Source of the DNA: Paraphysoderma sedebokerense
Lineage: Eukaryota > Blastocladiomycota > Physodermatomycetes > Physodermatales > Physodermataceae
Assembly: GCA_025602915.1 (NCBI GenBank)
Contig: JAHLJZ010000016.1
Span: 248,001-312,000, forward strand
Length of the DNA stretch: 64,000 bases
Reading direction: 5' to 3'
Shown here piece after piece: positions 11,522-21,731 of the stretch. The position numbers and the translations under genes were made by a program. Position 1 is the first letter of the stretch. Each line of letters begins with the position of its first letter. A model generated the notes under the pieces. That model searched no databases and had not been told where the DNA came from. It was given only the letters and a program-made list of their open reading frames with translations.

Positions 11522-12037
11522 TTAACTTTTCCGACAGCTCGTTGGATGGAGTTTACGTTTATGTAACTGAAACTGGACCCATCGTTTAAGACTGTTCAAA
11601 TCTCTATATAAAATTGACCGCTCTCCCTGTCGTGCATAACCAGGAACATTGTACAGGACATCCAAGTCGTCAGCCAAGAGCCACACATCGCCATTAAGGT
11701 AATAGGGCATGTGGTACTGTATTTCCATATAAAAGTTCTGAGATTGGTATTCCGCTGGTCTGTTTGCTCTGTGAGCTTGTTGATCTACATCAAGAGCTGC
11801 CTACAGTACATGAAAGATTTACACTTAAGTGTTATTGCATGTGACAATTGACAAATTGTCAAATAACTTACCAGAACAAGACGATTATACCTAGAATCAA
11901 GCGCAGATCGTTGTCCTCGAAATAAAAAATTATCTATATTTTTGAACTTACCGAGAACAGTTGCCGCTTACGGGTGTGCTGCCAAAAGAACTGTTCGATG
12001 CAATATTTGAGACAAGATTCTTGATCGCTTTATTCAT
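11522..12037 (-). CDS. Unrecognised three-exon gene between GPCR A and B
   Basis: Only part of this shows as a simple ORF, but joining three minus-strand exons gives a clean 127-residue protein. The exons are 12037-11952, a 19-nt exon at 11890-11872, and 11800-11522. Introns are 61 and 71 nt, both with GTAAGT donors and TAG acceptors, and phases match. The protein starts MNKAIKNLVSNIASNSS, has an aromatic and acidic core (YYLNGDVWLLADDLDVLYN), and ends basic. I do not recognise the family. In-frame codons continue upstream of this ATG to about 12,130, so another exon may exist. It runs opposite to the receptors and converges on copy A. Confidence comes from codon composition and matching splice phases, not from homology. 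Confidence 0.5.
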
Positions 12038-12211
12038 GACATTTCTATAAATATACCAGGGGAATAGTGGGCTGAGAAAACGTGTCCCACGGTGATGGTA
12101 GAGGTATTCCTTCCTGGAGTGTCGTCTGTCGCTTGTATTGAAGTGTTATTTTTCGTACTCCTTTGTATTTACAATTGATGTAGACAGAAAATATTGGCAT
12201 CCATTTTTTGA

Positions 12212-12580
12212 GACGATGTAGGCCCGCTAGAGAAAGCAGATGACGCGAGACAAAGCTCATCATTCCATAGACAAATCTTCATCAAACAGGCCCGGACGAC
12301 CAAGGTTTTAGATCTCCTATTCAGCAGCGCTATACAGAATTTCAAGACGGGGAGAATAGTTACTGTCTCCGAAGGGCCAATTACATGTATACAAACAATG
12401 AAAGGCGGTGTAACGAACTTCCTGCATGACCTGGGTAGAATCGCAGAACCTTCCATTGAAAAGAGACTAGATGCATCCAGATCAAAGTCATTCGAACATC
12501 TCAGAAATGATATCTTAGAGCAGATGGTAGAGTACAGTAGGGCCCGTCCAAGGTTTATATATTTAGGAACATGCGGGTAG
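12212..12580 (+). other. Open, protein-like stretch without a clear start
   Basis: The plus frame is open for 122 codons up to the TAG at 12578. It includes stretches such as FEHLRNDILEQMVEYSRARP that look coding: helical, charged and low in Cys. The first ATG in frame is at 12398. A possible splice acceptor (GATGTAG) sits at about 12,215. It ends 120 bp before receptor B. It may be the last exon of an unidentified gene, or a gene remnant. The minus-strand ORF over the same bases is Cys/Leu/Ser-rich and looks like its antisense shadow. Confidence 0.3.
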
Positions 12581-12701
12581 CATTCTGGAGTCCATACACC
12601 AATTGATTCCATCTGTCGTGTATACATCTAAACTGGCACTCTGCAGTTTCACGAATAAGTAATACATAATTCAAATATCTACTGTACTTAAAAATTACGA
12701 G

Positions 12702-13969
12702 ATGTCGATTACAACCCCGCAATATCTATCATGGAAAATCCCCACCGAACTAATTCCTCATAACCGTGCAATAATTTTCATCTCCACCCTTGGTATCCTG
12801 TCCAATTTGTTCCTGCTCGTGCATTTTTTCAGAAACCGCTCACTTATTAATGTATCAAGCGCTACATTGGTACAAATTGCTGTTTGTGACTTCATCTTTT
12901 TTATCTCTTCTGCTGTTATGACAATTTCGCATGAAGCAGCCGACGACTATGAACTCCCTGGCACCTTTTGCCAAGTCGGTGGCTTTGTTGCCATACTCTC
13001 GTTGGGTAAGTATTTAATACGAGTGTTGTTTATCTTTTTTTTTTCTTGGTCTTATGACATATTTTTCCTAGGAACCTCCTCATTGAGTTTCGTAGTTATT
13101 GCCGTTGAACGCTATCTTCGCGTCATCCATGGGAAAAAGATTACCGCAATGCAATTATGCGGAATGTGTTTGGTTGCCTGGAGCTCCAGTACAATACAAG
13201 CAATTATTCCCTTAGCTACCGCTACATATTTCATACCACAAGATTCCAACTGGTATTGCCTCGGAGATTTCTCAGGCGTTTTACCTGGTCATCGCGCATA
13301 CAGCATTTTCAGTCTTATTTCCGCATATACCGCCTGTTCAATTGTCACATTTGCGTACTACTCCATATACAGAAAAACTACGGCGGACGGCTTCAAATGG
13401 AACGATTTAGCTTCAAAAGCTTCAAAATCAACAGCTCCTAAAGCTGGAAACGAATCGAAATATAAGCATTCTACCACTTCCGGAGGAACTTCTATCACAC
13501 CTAGTTCTAATATTAATAGTTTCTCTGCAGGGGATTCAGTAGCTCAACAGGCGGGCAACCGGGCGAATGTTCAGCAAATGAGATTGACTTTACGCTTAGC
13601 ATTCTACAATTGCTACTTTTTATCAAGTAAGGGTTACTGGATTTGCCGGGGCCATTTCTTCAATATCAGCCTACAATCAAATGCCTAGCCCACTAACGTG
13701 TATCTCTGTTCTTTTTTTGTTAATCAGTCTGGGTTGGAACCGTGCTTTCATGGACCTATCAAGCAATCACTACTAGTAGAATTCACCCAAATCTAGATTA
13801 CGCATTAACTTTTATCCCGGTTTTTGGTAGTGTTTTAAACCCCATCCTTGTTTTGACAATTGATCAGAGATGGAAAGTGCGATTGCCTCGCTTCTTAGAA
13901 ATCATTTTTAAACACCAACAAAACCATATTCCGATTGCAGAAATTCAAGCGACTTCTTTAAATGCGTAG
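12702..13969 (+). CDS. GPCR paralogue B, rhodopsin class
   Basis: Exons 12702-13005, 13072-13626 and 13728-13969 give 366 residues. Seven hydrophobic segments are visible. Class A marks include N in TM1 (LGILSN), Asp in TM2 (AVCDFI), the TM3-top Cys, ERY at the end of TM3 (VERYLRVIH), a second extracellular Cys (NWYCLGDF) able to pair with the first, and NP in TM7 (VLNPILVLT). The Lys that binds retinal in opsins is replaced by Val six residues before that Asn, so it is not a photoreceptor. A long Ser/Thr/Ala-rich third intracellular loop separates TM5 from TM6. Both introns are in phase 1, one before TM3 and one inside TM6. It probably senses an external small molecule or peptide through a heterotrimeric G protein; the ligand is unknown. 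Confidence 0.85.
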
Positions 13970-14536
13970 TTTTGTATGAGTAACTTGTAACTTTTTATTT
14001 TGAGCATTGAAGGAATTACAGTGAATTTTTGTATTAACAGAAATATGATCTTGTAATGCTTCCACCACTCTTCGCATGTATTCATCAGAGAAAATCAACA
14101 ATTCTGTGTTACTTTCAAGAACTAGTAGCAGGCATGCAGCAATTACAGTCTACTTAAGACAGGATACTTGACTTAGCGTTGCTATATTTAAGTTAATGAT
14201 CTTGTCTGTATAGTAATATCCCCAGTAATTTTCTGTAGTTGATCACTTGCAATTGCGGCACCGGTAAAGACTATTATCCAAGAAAGATAAACCGTGACAT
14301 CGTTTGAATAATTCAGAACCCTGAAGTGAGCTAAAGAGGTTTTATGTTTGATTGGAGAGGAGACAGGACTCCCGGGCCTGGTGGAAACCGAAGAACACCT
14401 TGAGAAGGTCACGCCATCACTTCAGAGTTCCGACCCTCCAGAATTGCAACCACGGATGACAACTAGTACTTGAACTGTCCCGCTAACATAATAATTGCAT
14501 GACAGCTGTACTCAACTAAGTAATTGTCGGTTGACG
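13970..14536. other. Intergenic, with a weak minus-strand ORF at 14188-14412
   Basis: A minus-strand frame (14412-14188, 74 codons) includes one possible membrane helix (VYLSWIIVFTGAAIA) but has no recognised family and no clear splice partners. It could be a small gene or noise. The right end holds the promoter and leader of receptor C. Confidence 0.3.
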
Positions 14537-15745
14537 ATGGCGCTGAACGTAACGGAAACTTCATACCAATTGTATTCGACTTGGAAATTGCCAATCGAAT
14601 TTTTGCATCGTAACCGAGTTATCACTATCATCTCATCACTAGGAATCTTGTCCAACTTTTTGCTCTTGGTTTATTTTTATCTGAACAGGTCACATATCAA
14701 TGTATCAAGCGCCACGCTGGTACTGATTGCTGTCTGTGACTCACTATATTTCCTGTCAACTGCGTTTTTCACCATTTCGCAATCAGTTGCTAATAATTAT
14801 GAGCTACCATGGCTATATTGTCAATTGAGCGGTTTCATAACTATACTCTCAGCAGGTAACAAAGTCTATTGGTGTTAGGTCTAATTATATCAATAATTTT
14901 TTACTTGGGCATGGACTAACTGTTTTATAGGAACTTCTTGCTATTGTCTTATCGTTATTGCAGTGGAAAGGTATATCCGAATCATCCATGACAAAACAAT
15001 AACTGTTAAACAGCTGTTTGGAATGTGGTTGGTAGCATTTAGTTCAAGCGCTATTCAAGCAGTCATGCCATTAGCTACTTCGACGTACTTTATACCACAA
15101 GACTCTATGTTATATTGCCTTGGAAATTTTTCGGGTACAACATCTGCTCATCGGATTTACAGCATCATCTGTCTCGTCCTTGCATATTGCTCCTGTTCCC
15201 TTATAACTTTTGCTTATTACTCTATTTATAAAAAAACGGTTGCGGATGGGTTTAAATGGAATGACTTCATCTTCACCAAGGAAGTCGCCAATCCAACAGG
15301 AAGCAATAAACACCTTACAACACATCCAAAATCGCTGAAGTGTATTGGGCTGAAGTTTACCGCCCCTGTATCCGATATCAATAGTTCAATGTCAGAATTT
15401 TCTCTGGGTGGACCAACTTCTCCGCAGCAAATGCGATTGACTTTACGCTTAGCATTTTACAATTACTACTTTTTAACTAGTGAGTGCCCATCTCATCTGT
15501 TATAGCCCCTTAAAAATACCTTCAACATTCGTTCATATGGAATGACTAATCTACAATTTATTTTACTTACTCGAGTTTGGGGAGGAACTATTCTTTCATG
15601 GACTTATCAGGCAATCACCACAAACAGAGTTTCACCTGATCTTGATTACGCTTTAACCTTTATTCCGTTTCTAGGCAGTCTTTTGAACCCTATATTGGTG
15701 TTAACTATTGACCCCAGATGGAGAATAATTCGTCGACATCAATAG
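14537..15745 (+). CDS. GPCR paralogue C, rhodopsin class
   Basis: Exons 14537-14855, 14931-15479 and 15576-15745 give 345 residues. I chose the ATG at 14537 (MALNVTETS) because it aligns best with the other copies. An in-frame ATG at 14495 would add 14 residues. The family marks are kept: AVCDS in TM2, WLYCQ, VERYIRIIH, the second Cys in LYCLGNF, and LLNPILVLT in TM7. The C-terminal tail is the shortest of the five, stopping soon after DPRW. The N-terminus carries NVT, a possible N-glycosylation site. The last intron uses a GAG acceptor, unlike the TAG or CAG used in most others. Confidence 0.83.
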
Positions 15746-16755
15746 ATGCTGTAGTTACTTGGAGTCTATCAGCTTAATTAGCAGTATCCCGAACGGATGA
15801 GCCATTATTCATTAATGCGAAATGCTTGATGAACGCGAAATTGCTACGTGTAAATATATCGTTTATTTAAGTCCGAGGCTTATATTATCGATTATATCGG
15901 GAGAATAATAAGAAAAAAGATGATTACAGTTATATGCAACTAATACTTATTCCTGTTGATGTATCCTTTCTTATGCAGTAGTATAGCAGTTTTTCATTCT
16001 GACCTAGTCCTCCTTCAATAATGATCACAACCAAAATTCCTCCCAATACGTGGCCGTATTATTAGAATACTTAAATGAACTTTCAACGGCCATTAGTTAA
16101 GGGCTATTGCTAGCAAATACGCCTGCCAAACCCCAACTCGGTAAATTAATGATGGAACTGTGGCGTCAGCTGTTCTATGTGGGCACAGTCGTGCGGTTGT
16201 CTGACGTCAATGAAGATATATAGCAGGTAGCAGAATGACGATTGTCGTGATGGATACAAACGGGCCAGAGTAAAACAAATGGAGACGGAAGACCCCCTGC
16301 AACTACAGTAAAAGTTGCCTAAACCTGTTGCTATAGGGTGCTCAAATCGAAGAGCAAAGTACGTATATTTATAAAAGTAGCAAGGCACCTGCGACAAACT
16401 TCAGTAAGCTGTTGATGCAGACCCTGAATTTTTTCTTTTGGCCAAGAATTATTTTTAACGAAGTGGAAAGAATGACACTTCTGAGTTGTTGGCCCTTGAT
16501 GTAAACGGGCCAAAAAATGCGATAGAGAAAAATGAATGCTGGCGAACGCGAAGAGTGGTACTTGAGGGGCGTGCATCTCTCCATGTCGCTCGCCTACATC
16601 TTCGGTTATATCAAGGTACTTCTTCCAAAATATAAGAATTCTTTATTTCAGTACATATAATTCCGCTGCAGTGCAATATGTTTGTAACAATCTGTATTGA
16701 CATTTCCTTGTAAATAGCCGGTTGCCGCCACAAAATGTAACCTAACCCCATCAGA
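15746..16755. other. Intergenic between receptors C and D, with short protein-like frames
   Basis: Several short plus-strand frames have coding-like composition: one starting at 16152, one open from about 16,336 to 16,498 after a TAG acceptor, and one at 16533-16606 (MNAGEREEWYLRG) ending at a GTACTT. They could not be joined into one gene. They may be leftovers of a gene, or exons of one I cannot resolve. The rest is AT-rich promoter DNA. Confidence 0.3.
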
Positions 16756-17977
16756 ATGTCACAAATACTAGCATATCCTACATGGATATTACCCACCGAA
16801 TTTTTACCTCACAACCGAGCAATGATTTTGTTCTCGTTCCTTGACATCTTCTCGAATTTTTTCCTGCTAGTTCATTTTTACAAAAATAGGACCCACCTCA
16901 ATGTATCGAGTGCCACTTTAGTACTGATAGCCGTCTGCGACTTCGTTATATTCATTTTATGTACCATTATCACTATTTCTCATGATGTGGCAGCAAAAAA
17001 TGAATTGCCTTGGTCGTTCTGTCAAGCAATTGGTTTCATCAGCATATTCGCACTGGGTCAGTAGATATATTACTTTGATTCCTCATTCCCAACCTCATGA
17101 AGAAATTACTTGCAGGGACGTCGAGCTTATGTTTCGTTGTTATTGCCGTAGAGCGATACCTTCGTGTCATTCATGACAAGAAAATATCTGCGAAGCAATT
17201 GTGCGGAATGTGGTTGATGGCATTCAGTTCCAGCGCAATCCAAGCCATCATACCGTTAGCAACTGAAACATACTTTATACCGCAAGATTCTAAGTGGTAT
17301 TGTCTAGGAGATTTCTCAGGGACTGCACCTGGACATCGTGCATATAGTATTTTTAGTTTGGTATCCGCTTATGCCGCTTGTGGAATTGTTACTTTCGCAT
17401 ATTATTCTATCTATCGGAAAACTATTGCGGACGGATTCAAAATGAATGGATCAACAAGTGTGATAGTTACAAAATCCTCTGCTGGTATTTCAAAGAACGG
17501 AAGTGACTTAAGATTGAAGAATTCCACCGCTCCAGCAATATCGACGACACTTGCTTCCAATATAAATAGTACACCAACTGGGGAAGTCAATTTAGAACAG
17601 GCAGGTGCGGCTCAACAAATGCGACTTACTATGCGTTTAGCATTTTACAACTGTTATTTTTTAGCAAGTAAGTAATGACTTCTTTATTTGACTTCAATGA
17701 TGCTCCCATTAGACTTTTATTCGCTATTGTCTGTGTTTCACTAACTTCTGCCATTGCGTTAGTTTGGGTCGGAACAGTACTCTCATGGACGTATCAAACT
17801 ATTAGTACAAATAGAGTACCGCCAAATCTGGATTATGCTTTAACATTTATTCCCATATTTGGCAGCGTTCTGAATCCTATTATAGTATTGACCATTGATC
17901 AGAGATGGAAGGTTCAATTGCCTCGCCGTCTTCAGTACCTTTTCTTCGGAAGGGCGGATAATGCAATAAATGCATAA
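16756..17977 (+). CDS. GPCR paralogue D, rhodopsin class
   Basis: Exons 16756-17056, 17116-17667 and 17763-17977 give 355 residues. Its first intron starts with GTCAGT rather than GTAAG. The conserved features are IFSN in TM1, AVCDF in TM2, PWSFC, VERYLRVIH, KWYCLGDF and VLNPIIVLT. The third cytoplasmic loop is long and Ser/Thr-rich, a usual site for phosphorylation and desensitisation. It is very close to copies B and E in sequence through TM3-TM5 (HRAYSIFSLVSAYAACGIV), so these duplications look recent relative to the loops, which differ strongly. Confidence 0.85.
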
Positions 17978-18246
17978 GATAACATCAATAGTACATCACA
18001 CACGCATTGAATAAAATCTACATTAATTAGTAACAAAGGAAATGCATATGTTCTGCAGAAGGATTCCATGATTATTATCTTATGAGAGGGGTGACGGGTA
18101 GACGGGGTTGGATACGCAGTGGCGTGCCGCAATTGCTAATGCAGGGCCACCATGTGTAATTTTTATCAACTAGTCACCTAAGAACAGACACTAGGACTGA
18201 CCAATACAGTATTGGGACAAGTCAGCGCCCCTGTAAACCTCTTAAA

Positions 18247-19509
18247 ATGTCAGGACCGTACCAATATGCACCCTGGATTATTCCAAGCTCTCTGGTTCCT
18301 CACAACCGAGCAATGATATTCATTGCGTGCCTTGGCATTCTGTCAAATTTGTTATTACTGGGGCATTTTTATAGAAATAGGGTTCATCTGAACGTATCGA
18401 GTGCAACATTGGTTCAAATTACCGTTTGTGACCTACTTTTGTTCATTTCTTCCGCTTACATCACTATTGCGCATGACATCGCGGAAAACCATGAATTACC
18501 GTGGTCGTACTGTCAAATGAGTGGCATAAACGGTATTCTGGCTTTAGGTGAGTAAGTTTTAAAATGTATATGGTTCCACTTATATAACCTAAATAATTTG
18601 TAGGAACTTCATGTGTGAGCTTTGTCGTCATTGCAGCAGAACGATACTTTCACATAATCCATGGTAGGAAAATCACCGTCAGGCAACTATGCGTGTTATG
18701 GTTCTTTGCGTGGTGCTCCAGCGGTATTCAAGCAATCATACCGTTAGCCACAGGAACCTACTTTGTTCCGCAAGATTCTAACTGGTACTGTCTCGGAGAT
18801 TTTTCTGGTACCTCTGCGGGCCATCGCGCGTACAGCATTTTCAGTCTCGTGAACGCATACATTGGTTGCGGAATTGTAACAATTGCGTACTATTCAATTT
18901 ACAAAAAAACTATTGCGGACGGTTTTAAATGGAGTGAATTCACATTTAAGCGCACTCAGTCCACCGCTGTTAGCCATTCCAAGGAATCTGGGAGCGAAAT
19001 CAAATCTAATGCTTCAAGGGGAACGGCTGTCGCGGTCAATTCCACTAAAAGTGTTACAATTGGAGTGGAATCTTTCGTTCGGCCACTTAATCAACAGACC
19101 AATGCTCAGCAGATACGTTTGACTTTACGCTTAGCATTTTATACTTTTTACTTTTTGTCGAGTAAGTATTTCGTAACAATTAAGACCACTTATGACATCA
19201 CTAACACATTTATTAAATGTTTATGCGCTTTCACCGGAAATTTGGATTTTTCAATGTTTCTTTTGGTTAGTCTGGCTCGGAACAGCTATGTCGTGGACGT
19301 ATCAAACTATCACTGCGAGCAGAATCCCTCCGAACGTCGATTTTATTTTAACCTTCATTCCGGTGTTTGGTAGTGTTCTAAACCCTATTCTTGTATTAAC
19401 GATTGATCAGAGATGGAAAGTTCAACTGCCTCGTCAACTCCAATGTTTTATTTGTCGCGACCACATTGCCGTGGTGGACGAAGACCCATCAGCTTCACAC
19501 GATACATAA
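18247..19509 (+). CDS. GPCR paralogue E, rhodopsin class
   Basis: Exons 18247-18547, 18604-19161 and 19271-19509 give 365 residues. The conserved features are GILSN, TVCDL, PWSYC, AERYFHIIH, NWYCLGDF and VLNPILVLT. Its C-tail is longer and ends in an acidic stretch (VVDEDPSASHDT). Only 270 bp separates it from copy D, so the pair probably arose by local duplication and each copy has a short promoter. Coupling is inferred from the ERY motif and long third loop. Confidence 0.85.
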
Positions 19510-19703
19510 TATATGACAATATAAATAAACTATAAGCATACTGCAAAATTGGAAATAAATACGAACCCCCGATCCTTAGTGTCTCGACCTAATAAAGATT
19601 TCAGATTTATTTCAGTTAGACTGCCGATCACTAAACTTGAACTGAGATGAATATTTTCTTTACTATATAATCATAGTGTCGCATTTCGAGTGTTTTCCCA
19701 CAA

Positions 19704-19786
19704 GCAAAGTTGGTTTAGTGGTATAATTACCGCCTGCCATTCCTGGTAGCTCGCGGTAGACCCGGGTTCGATTCCCGGACTTTGCA
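19704..19786 (+). tRNA. tRNA-Gly (anticodon GCC) with a 12-nt intron
   Basis: The acceptor stem GCAAAGT pairs with ACTTTGC, followed by discriminator A at 19786. The D arm (A box TGGTTTAGTGG) and the T arm (GGTTCGATTCC, B box) are canonical. The anticodon stem ACCGC/GCGGT closes a loop with GCC at 19736-19738. Twelve extra bases (19740-19751) sit just after the anticodon-adjacent A, the standard site of nuclear tRNA introns. A short T run follows at 19787, suitable for Pol III termination. Confidence 0.93.
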
Positions 19787-20447
19787 TTTTTGCCGTTGCA
19801 TGCTTGCCGACAATATGAGCTGAGTCGACATTATTTTTGGCTAATTTCGACTTAAAATCGAGGCTTCCGTGTGACTCAACCCCAAGTAATATATAACACG
19901 ATGCTTTGTTCTAAATAAGTAGCTTAGAGCACCAATTTTTTGCATTCGCATGCTTGATTCAATTGCAATGCTGCGAACTAGTATTTATTTATTTATTTAT
20001 TTATTTAATTTTTGTAAAAAGAACTTTAAAGGTATAAGAATAGTAATACACTGATAGGTAGTATATAAAATTAAAAGAAATCCCGGCAGCTCAGTTTGCG
20101 GTTGCAACTCGGGTGCTGGTTAGTCTGCTCAGTTTATTGGATCAACCATTCTTACAGAACACTGTGTTTCTCAATAAGAATAGTATGAGCAGTCATAATT
20201 TCATAACTTTTTTAATTTAACATTCTTCTGCATTCGTTTCCACTTATTCATGTCGCAAACCGATACTGTCGATTGGACTAGATATATCGACTGGAGATGA
20301 CGGACAGATTTTAAAGAAGAAAAAAAAAGAGGAATCACGTGACACGACCCGGCCAGACCGACGCCGTCCCAACAAAAGCAAAAGCGGCACCATCGATTTC
20401 TCCCTCTTCCTTTTTTTGCGAATACAGAGAAACGCAAATCAATCAAA
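19787..20447. promoter_or_regulatory. Intergenic, including the RPS27 promoter
   Basis: Contains a short ATTT microsatellite (listed separately) and then the upstream region of RPS27. Pyrimidine-rich runs near 20,400-20,415, just before the start, resemble a TOP-like ribosomal-protein leader. The minus-strand frame over the same bases is not supported. Confidence 0.4.
19982..20007. repeat. (ATTT)n microsatellite
   Basis: Six perfect copies of a TATT/ATTT tetranucleotide in a row. Confidence 0.9.
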
Positions 20448-21158
20448 ATGGTCGTATGTATCGCATTTCCTATGTCGTTGCTGCCGTATGGATGCCGTCT
20501 GGAGGCTGGATTCGATGGATGCACCGATGGATGGATACTTTTTTTCCCTGGTGCCAAGGATATAGACTTCCACCCTCTGAGTACAGGATGGCTGACTTTA
20601 TGTATTTTAACTTTGCTACTTCACTGGGATTTCGAATCGTTTTATTCGTCTTCTACGACAAATCCATTGTAATCTCGTCATCCGAATTGTTTAATGTTTG
20701 AATTCATCAGTTGGCAGTCGATCTTCTCAACCCTACTCAAGATTCCGAAAAATCCAGACATAAGTTGAAGAGACTTGTGCAATCTCCCAACTCTTACTTC
20801 ATGGATGTTAAGTGCCCTGGTATGTATTGCTGTTCCATGTCAATCTGGTTATTCCGTCGGGAATGCATGAGATATGGGATGCGCCGAATCTTAGGCGAAC
20901 GCAGTCTTGACGACCTTTCGCTCATTCGTTGTTTGTTTGCAATTCCCTAGGGTGCTTCACCATCACCACCGTTTTCTCCCATGCACAAACTGTCGTTCTT
21001 TGCGGTTCTTGCTCATCAGTCTTGTGCCAACCGACCGGTGGTAAAGCTCGCTTGACCGAAGGTTTGTAGTTTCGTCGCATTCTTTTTTAACAGAATATAC
21101 GATAACTGACATGGCTTCGGATTTCGTAGGTTGCTCTTTCCGCAGAAAGCTCAACTAA
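20448..21158 (+). CDS. RPS27: 40S ribosomal protein S27 (eS27)
   Basis: Four exons (20448-20453, 20711-20819, 20951-21061, 21130-21158) give exactly 84 residues, the usual eS27 length. Exon 1 encodes only Met-Val before a GTATGT donor; the next exon continues LAVDLLNP. Near-invariant blocks follow: [21 protein letters not shown], the CX2C zinc ribbon (CPGC...CGSC), and [18 protein letters not shown] at the end. eS27 is a zinc-binding protein of the small ribosomal subunit needed for rRNA processing. The first intron (257 nt) is long for this window, as is common for ribosomal-protein genes. Confidence 0.97.
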
Positions 21159-21731
21159 ATTCATAATGTCTCTCTCAATTTCATCTTCGGTCTTCAATAC
21201 CTGTTGTCAAACAATCCTTCGTATCTGTCCGTCTTCCTCAAAATACCTGACGTAACCCGTAATGTGAATAATACAGTAATAGTATAGGTTAGTGAGACGA
21301 GTATGGGTTATACCTGTTTTTTATGGGAATACAATGGTGGAATTGTTTGGAATTGTTTGCAAGCAGGTTTTGTGGCGATTAAGGTGGGGTGAATAGAGGG
21401 GATTTGTGTAATAAAGTTGCTTGGTTTTCTTAATTCTTCCTGCATGATGTACTCTTCATTTCAGTTTACATGGCTAACATTGCGGATCAGAGAGGCACTA
21501 AAGCAAGGTTGGCCCCACAAGACTGAATGATTCCGTTGGACACTAGTCACGAATTCAGCGAATCCCTACGCACTTCAGATTACCACATACATAGAGGGAA
21601 CAGATTTTGGCAGACGTTGATGGCCTTCATAGGTATTGGACCAATTGTAACTGTATCCTTCGAATGTATTGAAAGAACACTGCAGCCATCAGAATTTTCT
21701 TATCATCAGCTTGACAACAAATTCACACAGT
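21159..21731. other. Intergenic between RPS27 and TCD1 3' ends
   Basis: Convergent 3' flanks. A short plus frame starting at about 21,470 (MANIADQRG) ends within 18 codons. The longer plus frame at 21527-21874 overlaps the last TCD1 exon and is its shadow. Nothing else is seen. Confidence 0.45.

Noticed and set aside
11891-11951. An ultra-short 18-nt intron in the minus-strand gene
   Set aside because: It leaves a stop in frame; a 61-nt intron to the next TAG keeps the frame.
12169-12627. 152-codon minus-strand ORF
   Set aside because: Its Cys/Leu/Ser-rich composition looks like the antisense of the better plus-strand frame, and it has no family.
9588-19509. Receptors as light-sensing opsins
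   Set aside because: No Lys at the retinal position in TM7 in any of the five copies.
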